NCBI RefSeq assembly: GCF_900111235.1 | Contig: NZ_FOJI01000001.1 | Location: 493,294 to 557,293 of the forward strand | Source: [Clostridium] fimetarium | GTDB lineage: Bacteria > Bacillota > Clostridia > Lachnospirales > Lachnospiraceae | DNA length: 64,000 bases | Reading direction: 5' to 3' | Shown: positions 57,625 to 64,000 of the stretch, piece after piece | How the letters are laid out: each line of letters starts with the position of its first letter | Numbering within the stretch: the stretch's first letter is position 1 | Translations under genes and position numbers: made by a program | Notes under the pieces: generated by a model | What the model saw: the letters and a program-made list of their open reading frames with translations, nothing else | Database searches by the model: none | Told to the model about the DNA's origin: nothing

Positions 57625-59703
57625 ATGAGCGCAGAATTGCAAAAAGAATTACAACAAGAATTAATCAAAATCTACGGCCCCGGTGCAGAATTTAGAGAGG
57701 GGCAGCAAGAGGCACTTATTTCTGTCCTAGAGGGAAAGAGAACATTGGTGGTTCAAAAGACAGGCTGGGGAAAGAGCTTGGTCTATTTTCTTGCTACGAG
57801 AATGTTAAGACGCGCGGGTAAGGGTGTCACCGTTGTAATAAGCCCGTTATTAGCGTTGATGAACGACCAGATCGAGTCGGCGGCGTTTTTTGGATTAGCT
57901 GCAGTGACCATTAATTCAAATAATAAAGACGAGTGGGAGACGATTGTAGAAAAGGTAATTCACAATGAAATAGATGTCTTAATTATCTCTCCAGAACGGC
58001 TTTCAAATGATGATTTCATGAAAGATGTTATGAATGTGATTAGTGGTTCAATGGGCATGTTCGTAGTGGATGAAGCGCACTGTATTTCTGATTGGGGACA
58101 TGATTTTAGGCCGGATTATAGAAGAATTATTAATATCATAAAATATCTTCCATCGACCGTCCCATTATTAGCAACTACAGCTACTGCAAATGACCGTGTA
58201 GTTGAAGATATCAAAAATGAATTCGGTACTAATATAACCGTAAGTAGAGGATCTCTTACAAGAGATTCATTAGCAATACAAGTGATTGAGATGGCGTCAA
58301 AAGAAGAACGATTAGCATGGTTGAGTGATCATCTAAACGAATTACCAGGCGTTGGAATTATATATTGTTTGACTATTAGCGATTGTAATTTGGTGAGTAA
58401 ATGGCTAAATGATCGAGGTATAGTTGCAAAACAGTATACAGGCCAAATGGACGCTGAAACTAGAAATGAGATTCAACAATTATTTATGACAAATGGAATG
58501 AAGGTGCTTGTAGCAACCGTGGCATTTGGAATGGGAGTTGATAAATCTGACATAGGATTTGTAATTCATTTCCAGAAGCCAGGAAATGTTGTTGCGTATT
58601 ATCAGCAGATTGGCAGAGCTGGAAGAGGAATTAACAGAGCTGTTGCAATCTTGTTTTCAGGAATTGAAGATGATAAGATTTCTGAATTCTTTATTTCTTC
58701 TGCATTTCCAACTCAGGAGGAAATGCAAGGCGTTATTGATACCATTACCAAGCAAGGCGGCGCATCGAAATATGATATTGAGCGAAAAGTAAATATGAAA
58801 CTAAAACGGATAGAAAGCTGTCTAAAATTTCTATCCGTAAATGGTGATATCTATAAAGAAAAGAGCAAATATCTAAAGTCAGCTAAAGTTTGGGTTATAG
58901 ATAACGATCATAGTAAACGCATAACGGAGCTTCGACATCATGAGTTAAGACGAATGAATGATTTCGTGCATACAAACGAATGTTATATGAAGTTTGTAGC
59001 AGAAGAATTGAATGATGTAACTGCAAAAAACTGCGGTAAATGTAGTAACTGCTTGGGAGAAGATATCATTTCACGTCAAATAAATGCAAATACATTATAT
59101 GAAGCACAAAGATATTTAAAGGCAAGGAATTATGTAATTGAGCCTAGAAAAATGTGGCCGGTTGGCGTAAAAGTAGATGGTGTTAATAAGATCAACGATG
59201 CATTTCGCTTTCAACAAGGCCTCGTTTTAAGTAACTATGGTGATGTTGGTTGGGGAAGAATTGTTGCCGATTGCAAATATAAAACAGATGAATTTTCTCA
59301 GGAACTAGTGGACGCGTCCTATCGATTGCTAAAAGATTATGTAGTAGCGAATAAAATCACTTGGATCACTAATATATCATCGCTGCGGCGCCCAGCTTTA
59401 GTAAAGGATTTCACTATCTCATTAGCAAATCTATTGGGACTAGAATATAGGGAATGCATAGAAAAAACGGTGGATTCAATAGAACAAAAGCGATTAAATA
59501 ATAGCTCAAAACAGTATGAAAATGTAAATACAAGCTTTGCAATAAATGATAAGATTGATAGTGGAAATGTTTTGTTGGTTGACGATACGGTTGATTCAAA
59601 ATGGACATTGACCGTATGTAGCTATAAAATGATAGATAAAGGCAGTGGTAAGGTATTTCCGTTTGCTTTAGCGAATACAGCAGGAACGACTGGAGAAAAT
59701 TAG
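57625..59703 (+). CDS. RecQ-family helicase with C-terminal phosphoribosyltransferase-like domain
   Basis: This 692-residue protein has a RecQ helicase core at about 10-350 (Walker A TGWGKS with Lys50, DEAH at 149-152, TATANDR, QQIGRAGRG) and a zinc region near 450-475 (NECYMKF, NCGKCSNC). RecQ HRDC domains are absent. Instead residues about 490-692 resemble a ComF/PRTase domain: ITWITNISSLRRPALVKDF, then NVLLVDDTVDSKWTLTVC (Asp653-Asp654), the usual PRPP loop place. The DprA-like gene starts directly after its stop. Confidence 0.9.
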   Translation: MSAELQKELQQELIKIYGPGAEFREGQQEALISVLEGKRTLVVQKTGWGKSLVYFLATRMLRRAGKGVTVVISPLLALMNDQIESAAFFGLAAVTINSNNKDEWETIVEKVIHNEIDVLIISPERLSNDDFMKDVMNVISGSMGMFVVDEAHCISDWGHDFRPDYRRIINIIKYLPSTVPLLATTATANDRVVEDIKNEFGTNITVSRGSLTRDSLAIQVIEMASKEERLAWLSDHLNELPGVGIIYCLTISDCNLVSKWLNDRGIVAKQYTGQMDAETRNEIQQLFMTNGMKVLVATVAFGMGVDKSDIGFVIHFQKPGNVVAYYQQIGRAGRGINRAVAILFSGIEDDKISEFFISSAFPTQEEMQGVIDTITKQGGASKYDIERKVNMKLKRIESCLKFLSVNGDIYKEKSKYLKSAKVWVIDNDHSKRITELRHHELRRMNDFVHTNECYMKFVAEELNDVTAKNCGKCSNCLGEDIISRQINANTLYEAQRYLKARNYVIEPRKMWPVGVKVDGVNKINDAFRFQQGLVLSNYGDVGWGRIVADCKYKTDEFSQELVDASYRLLKDYVVANKITWITNISSLRRPALVKDFTISLANLLGLEYRECIEKTVDSIEQKRLNNSSKQYENVNTSFAINDKIDSGNVLLVDDTVDSKWTLTVCSYKMIDKGSGKVFPFALANTAGTTGEN

Positions 59704-60717
59704 ATGGAATTTACAGATAATGCAATGGCAACAATATTGATATGTAGTCATTTAGGATTGAATAATAATGACTTAAAACCTTATACCCTGGGCGAATGGA
59801 ATATGCTTGTAGATACGCTACTCACAACTAAATATAAGGATCCTTTGGCATTGTTGGGACAAGATGTAGCTAACGTAATGCATTTATTAAAATATACAGA
59901 AGCGCAAGAACTGAGGTTAAATGGTTTATTGTCTAGGGGCGCAAGCATTGCATTTTCATTAGATCAGTTATCAAGAAAAGGGATTTATGTGGTAACTCGA
60001 GGTGATAAACAATATCCGATTTTACTTAGAAAGCGATTAACAAAGAAAACACCTCCGATCTTATTTTATGCAGGTAATCTAGAGTTAGCGAGCAAAGTAG
60101 GTATTGCGGTTGTAGGCTCAAGAAATATTGATATTGAGGGTGAAGAATATGCGAAAAAATTAGTTCAAAAGGCAGTTACGGAAAAACTAATTATATTTTC
60201 TGGTGGTGCAAGAGGAATCGATAGTATCTCAGAGACAACAGCAATTGCATGTGGTGGTGCAGTGGTATCTTTTGTTGCAGATGCATTAACTGTGAAAATT
60301 AAAAAAAGAGAAGTTATAGCAAGCATTCAAAATAATCAGATGCTTCTTATTACGGATTCAAATCCTGATGTGGAATTTACAGTTGCAAGAGCAATGAATC
60401 GAAATAAATATATCTATGCTTCCTCGTATGGCGCATTTGTAATAGCCTCCGATTACAACAAAGGTGGAACTTGGACTGGAGCTATGGAAAATATAAAAAA
60501 CAACTGGGTGAAGACATTTGTATGGAACCATAGTGATTATGCGGGAAATGGGGAAATGATTAGTCGTGGGGGTATAGCGATAGGGGATTTGAGTGAAGAA
60601 AACTTGTTGGAATTGATGAAGAAAAAGGAAACTTATTCTTATCAGGAAGATATCTTTTCGGCGGGTCAGGTAAGTGAAGAGGTGGTGGCGGAAGATAATG
60701 ATGGTAGTAAAAAATAG
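59704..60717 (+). CDS. Divergent DprA/SLOG-domain protein
   Basis: The ATG is adjacent to the RecQ stop codon. The 337-residue protein has a helical N-terminus, then a Rossmann-like DprA core: YPILLRKRL, PPILFYAGN, VVGSR (137-140), SGGARGID (166-173), and AMNRNKYIY. Normal DprA has SGLARGID and a longer RNRIIAGLS segment. The C-terminal winged helix is absent. DprA loads RecA on single-stranded DNA during uptake; this version probably serves the RecQ/PRTase neighbour rather than competence. Confidence 0.85.
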   Translation: MEFTDNAMATILICSHLGLNNNDLKPYTLGEWNMLVDTLLTTKYKDPLALLGQDVANVMHLLKYTEAQELRLNGLLSRGASIAFSLDQLSRKGIYVVTRGDKQYPILLRKRLTKKTPPILFYAGNLELASKVGIAVVGSRNIDIEGEEYAKKLVQKAVTEKLIIFSGGARGIDSISETTAIACGGAVVSFVADALTVKIKKREVIASIQNNQMLLITDSNPDVEFTVARAMNRNKYIYASSYGAFVIASDYNKGGTWTGAMENIKNNWVKTFVWNHSDYAGNGEMISRGGIAIGDLSEENLLELMKKKETYSYQEDIFSAGQVSEEVVAEDNDGSKK

Positions 60718-60813
60718 AAATGTAAATACTGGTTAATTATAAGCGCTTTGAATAAAAAAAATTAGAATTTTGGGACAGTTTTTAATGATAAAACATTAAC
60801 TGTGTGAGGTAAA

Positions 60814-61386
60814 ATGTCAGCGGACACATTAGAATATTATAACAAAAATGCAAAAGATTTTAATGACAGTACTTTTGAGGTTGATTTTGCTAAAGTACAA
60901 GAATGGTTTTGCAAATATTTAAAAGCCGGCTCATTGATACTAGATTTTGGCTGTGGTTCAGGTAGAGACACAAAGTATTTTATGGAACGCGGATACAGAT
61001 TAGACGCCATTGATGGTTCAAAAGAATTGTGTGAAATAGCCAGTGAAAATACGGGAATAGTAGTGAAAAATCAAGTGTTTAATAAGCTAAATGAAGTGGA
61101 AAAGTATGATGGGATCTGGGCGTGTGCGTCTATTTTGCATCTACAATATAATGAATTAAAAGAAGTTCTTGTAAAGATGAATATAGCGTTAAATGAGAGT
61201 GGAATCTTATATTGTTCATTTAAGTATGGAGATTTTGAGGGCGATAGAAATGGTAGATATTTCACTGATATGACAGCTGAAAAGTTGGACAGGTTGATTG
61301 ATGAGATAGGCATTTTAGAAGTAAGGGAACAAATGATAACAACAGATGTAAGACCAGGAAGAGATGATGAAAAATGGCTGAAGTGA
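60814..61386 (+). CDS. Class I SAM-dependent methyltransferase
   Basis: This 190-residue enzyme has the SAM motif LDFGCGSGRD at about 43-52, DAIDGSKELCEIA and the later IWACASILHL. It lacks the DPPY/NPPY motif of N6-adenine methyltransferases and a target-recognition domain, so it is more like small-molecule or protein methyltransferases of the TehB/UbiE type. A hairpin (ACAGTTTTTAATG/CATTAACTGT, 60775-60803) ends just before its ribosome binding site TGAGGT. It lies between DprA and HNH genes. Confidence 0.88.
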   Translation: MSADTLEYYNKNAKDFNDSTFEVDFAKVQEWFCKYLKAGSLILDFGCGSGRDTKYFMERGYRLDAIDGSKELCEIASENTGIVVKNQVFNKLNEVEKYDGIWACASILHLQYNELKEVLVKMNIALNESGILYCSFKYGDFEGDRNGRYFTDMTAEKLDRLIDEIGILEVREQMITTDVRPGRDDEKWLK

Positions 61387-61458
61387 TATTAGGGAAAAGA
61401 TAGAGTGAATTTTGAAAATATAATCAATTATAAAAATAAGTAGTAAGAGGGTGAAAAG

Positions 61459-62571
61459 ATGGAACTGCCATATTCGGATATGATTGATATAAAATATTTA
61501 GGTAGGCTATTTGATAATAAAAGTGAATGCTATAAATTATTTTGGTTTGAGGCTATCGTTAATCTAGTGTCCAAAGGAAAAAGTAGTGCTACATTTGAAG
61601 AGCTAATTAATGAAATGATTGTTAGTGCATGGTATATGGTAGCTGAATATCATTTGAATCTAGGCCCTTCTGATACTTTGGAAGCATTAATTCATAGAGT
61701 ATTTAAATTAAGTAATGGTATTTTAAAATCTAGTGATAGTAGAGAAAATATACTAGCTTTTTTATCAGACTGCCAGGACAAAGATGTCAAGGCTATGAAA
61801 AGAACTTTAACTAGAAATGTTCCATATCGTTTACAGTCCCCATTTTTTGAAAATGTTAAAGGTAATGGGTGGGATGTATCAGAGAAATTATTGGCAGATA
61901 AAATCAATCAGGAAAAACGTTTGATTTATTATTTCACAAGTATTTGTGGAATGCAAAGTAGTATTTCTATTCAAAGTAGATGGATGGATTATATTAATCT
62001 AAATCAAGAAATCCTAAGAGGATGGATAGAATATAATAAAGTGATATATTTACAAAGACGGAACCCGAGTATTCCTGGAATTTCAAATAAGTTATATCCA
62101 AGCAAGGAAAGAGATTTGAATTATGTTAAGAAATATTGGAAATCAATTATTATGATTCATCCGGTCACCGAAATATATGGTGGAAATCTTTTGACTGATA
62201 AAGATACCATTTCAATTGATCATTTCATTCCTTGGTCCTATGTAACACATGATGAACTGTGGAATCTTAATCCAACAACAAGAAGTATTAATAGTGCAAA
62301 GAGCAATAACTTACCAACGTGGGACATTTATTTCAAATCACTATGTAAAATAGAATACTTCGCATATGAAATGGTTTGGAAATATGATCTTGTTCATGAC
62401 GCTTTTGAAAAATGTGCGAATAGTAATCTAAATGAATCGGAAGTCAGAAGACAATTGTACCAACCGAATCTGGAGAAAATGGAGTTTTGTAATACTTTAA
62501 GTAATATTATGTTACCCGTATATCAGGCGGCGGAAAAAATGGGATTTAGGGATTGGAAGATGATAAATTAA
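61459..62571 (+). CDS. HNH endonuclease domain protein
   Basis: This 370-residue protein has a long helical N-terminus and an HNH fold at about 235-285. Asp254-His255 sit in SIDHFIPWS, followed by DELWNLNPTTRSINSAKSNNLP (Asn and second metal position). The Cys pairs that hold zinc in many HNH proteins are absent. The start is at ATG 61459 behind AGAGGGTG. It is the last gene of the WYL-RecQ-DprA-methyltransferase row and would supply nuclease activity. Confidence 0.85.
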   Translation: MELPYSDMIDIKYLGRLFDNKSECYKLFWFEAIVNLVSKGKSSATFEELINEMIVSAWYMVAEYHLNLGPSDTLEALIHRVFKLSNGILKSSDSRENILAFLSDCQDKDVKAMKRTLTRNVPYRLQSPFFENVKGNGWDVSEKLLADKINQEKRLIYYFTSICGMQSSISIQSRWMDYINLNQEILRGWIEYNKVIYLQRRNPSIPGISNKLYPSKERDLNYVKKYWKSIIMIHPVTEIYGGNLLTDKDTISIDHFIPWSYVTHDELWNLNPTTRSINSAKSNNLPTWDIYFKSLCKIEYFAYEMVWKYDLVHDAFEKCANSNLNESEVRRQLYQPNLEKMEFCNTLSNIMLPVYQAAEKMGFRDWKMIN

Positions 62572-62951
62572 ACGGAAGGAAAAAGAATGTGCCGTTCTGG
62601 TGGAGTTCAAATCAAGGGGAGTCAAGAAGGCTATTAATTATAGGGAATAATGGTGGTTTTTACAATAATTACCTTGTATATAAATTACATTTGTAATAAA
62701 ATGAATCTAGTGCAAAATATTGGGGAATATAGTGCTATTTGTTTTTATTAGGGGATTTTGTAATTAAAATAGTTTGATATAATACAGTTTTCCCCAAAAG
62801 GAAATCTGTTTTTTTTTGCTGTTTTTCAATTAGTAATTTATCTGAATGCAATTGTAATACTGTAGATGGAAGGATATGTTATGTTAAATATATTGAGATA
62901 CGGATTATAGCAATAATGCGAAGTTGAAAAAATCAAATTGGAGGACAGGAA
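62572..62951. other. 380-bp intergenic stretch
   Basis: It holds a 16-codon frame at 62587 that starts behind GGAAGG (doubtful), the terminator at 62784-62818 and AT-rich DNA. The next gene has GGAGG at 62940-62944. Confidence 0.5.
62784..62818 (+). terminator. Terminator of the RecQ/DprA/HNH row
   Basis: ACAGTTTTCC (62784-62793) pairs with GGAAATCTGT (62800-62809) with one mismatch and is followed by nine T residues. Confidence 0.75.
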
Positions 62952-63767
62952 ATGAATGTTATAGAGGCTAAAGACAGGTTAGTAAATGAACTGTCCCAAT
63001 GCGATAAGATTAAAGGAATTGGACAAACAGGAGATATTAATGCTGAGCTGATACCAGGTAATAGCGATATTGATATTTTTGTTTTATGTGCCACAATTCC
63101 AACAGAGGATGAAAGAGAGCGTATGTATATAAAATATTCTAAGCAATATTCGGAATATCTGATAAATGTGTGCCATGGGGGAATATGGGGTTATGGAGAT
63201 GTATTAATTATTGATGGAATCGATGTTATGTTTATGTATTTTACAATTGAAGAAATGAATCAATATGTAGATGCTGTTTTGAATGGAAAGCATTTGGGTA
63301 AAGAAGGTGGATTCTATCCAACGGGGAGATTATCTAGTATAGAAAGTATAAATATATTGTACGAAAATAATACTGAATGGACAACAATGATAGAAAAGAT
63401 TAAGAAGCATCCATTTGAATTATTGGAAAAATTATTTGATTATCATATTTCAAAAGTAATAAATGATGAGGATTTAGGAAGAGCAATGCTAAGAAAAGAG
63501 GTAATGTTTTACCATAGTGTTTTAGAAAATTCTTTAGATCATTTAATGCAAGCACTTTTTGCGGTAAATTTTACGTATTTCCCAAGTAGAAAAAGAAGTG
63601 AGAAATATATCATGGAATTTAAAAATGTACCCGATGATTGCTATGACCGTATACTACAAATTATTGAGCATTCAGTCCTAAGCAAAACTCTGGAAAAATC
63701 AGTTGAAGAATTAAGAAAGATTACTTTGGAAACAGTTCAAATTGGTAAAATAATATATAAAAAATGA
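62952..63767 (+). CDS. Nucleotidyltransferase-fold protein
   Basis: This 271-residue protein has GIGQTGDINAE and GNSDIDIFVL (Asp39 and Asp41) near the start, the metal-binding motif of the nucleotidyltransferase superfamily, and a helical C-terminal part that recalls DUF4037 or kanamycin-nucleotidyltransferase-like proteins. It would add a nucleotide to a small molecule or protein. Ribosome binding site GGAGG. Not obviously part of the RecQ row because a terminator separates them. Confidence 0.8.
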   Translation: MNVIEAKDRLVNELSQCDKIKGIGQTGDINAELIPGNSDIDIFVLCATIPTEDERERMYIKYSKQYSEYLINVCHGGIWGYGDVLIIDGIDVMFMYFTIEEMNQYVDAVLNGKHLGKEGGFYPTGRLSSIESINILYENNTEWTTMIEKIKKHPFELLEKLFDYHISKVINDEDLGRAMLRKEVMFYHSVLENSLDHLMQALFAVNFTYFPSRKRSEKYIMEFKNVPDDCYDRILQIIEHSVLSKTLEKSVEELRKITLETVQIGKIIYKK

Positions 63768-63929
63768 TTGTAACTAATATAGTAAGGGATAATAAACAGA
63801 AAACTATTATTTAAATTATTAGCATAACTAGGATTTTGTATTCTACTTGAACTGCGCATTATATTTATTATGTAGTCACAATCAAGACAATATAAAATAT
63901 TATTCATTTTATAGGTGAGGAGACATATT

Positions 63930-64000
63930 GTGGAATATAAACAAGCGTGCCGTGATGATATTGATGAATTTGTAGAACACCGGATGGAGTTTGTTACAGC
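63930..64000 (+). CDS. GNAT acetyltransferase, N-terminus only
   Basis: A GTG at 63930 behind GGTGAGGAGA opens a frame that leaves the window after 23 codons. MEYKQACRDDIDEFVEHRMEF resembles the first strand and helix of GNAT acetyltransferases. The rest is outside the window. Confidence 0.6.
   Translation, partial: MEYKQACRDDIDEFVEHRMEFVT

Noticed and set aside
62587..62637. 16-codon frame with ribosome binding site after the HNH gene
   Set aside because: Too short to judge, with no hydrophobic or conserved pattern; mentioned only in the gap description.

Overview
The window is AT-rich, with densely packed genes, AGGAGG-type ribosome binding sites, near-consensus sigma-A promoters and many intrinsic terminators. 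This suggests a low-GC Firmicute. The gene families (DUF1836, DUF350, CsoR/CopA, PadR/HAAS, a short NadB, LytTR/DUF3021) fit a Clostridia bacterium, probably Lachnospiraceae; that placement is inference. No phage structural genes, transposase, integrase, rRNA or CRISPR array is visible. One tRNA is present, tRNA-Gly(GCC).

Layout. 0-2.7 kb: a tRNA-Gly 3'-end fragment, small secreted or membrane proteins, a gene broken by a stop codon, and a 5'-truncated AraC regulator. 3-8.1 kb: a two-gene ABC exporter (one subunit with a Gly/Asn repeat linker, the other lacking its C-terminus) and a PadR/HAAS-DUF3887 pair. 8.1-14.4 kb: a hairpin MITE-like element, ThuA-like protein, two esterases, a C39-like peptidase, an HD-GYP protein and an AI-2E-type exporter. 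14.6-15.5 kb: tRNA-Gly and a flank that partly duplicates the first kilobase. 15.5-22.7 kb: an ECF sigma/anti-sigma pair behind an apparent self-recognised promoter, a degenerate peptidase behind an attenuator-like leader, a LytTR-DUF3021-ABC operon and DUF1232. 22.8-31.8 kb: two MATE exporters, UppP, nadABC, small membrane proteins, a deleted GNAT gene and a truncated flavodiiron protein running into a 23-bp repeat array. 31.8-38.9 kb: copper operon (CsoR box, CopA with fused CopZ, CsoR), a transglutaminase-like protein, a biotin-type carboxyltransferase, a PHP phosphatase and YerC.

39.7-47.9 kb holds the first system of special interest. A perfect-consensus promoter drives DUF350, two proteins of unknown function, a Ser/Gly-rich lipoprotein, a double glutathionylspermidine-synthase-like ATP-grasp protein and a membrane-anchored protein. 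PspA and an SPFH/zinc-ribbon protein follow after one transporter gene. This looks like a membrane or envelope stress module related to the E. coli yjf operon.

48-55.4 kb: PcrA helicase, RlmD-type methyltransferase, small membrane proteins and gene remnants. 55.4-62.6 kb: DUF4230, then the second system of special interest: WYL regulator, RecQ helicase fused to a phosphoribosyltransferase-like domain, divergent DprA, SAM methyltransferase and HNH endonuclease. This reads as a candidate genome-defence or DNA-processing operon. The window ends with a nucleotidyltransferase and the start of a GNAT acetyltransferase.

A recurring oddity is the number of short-period tandem arrays (10, 12, 13, 15, 23, 24 and 28 bp) and hairpin elements, several lying exactly where a gene is truncated.
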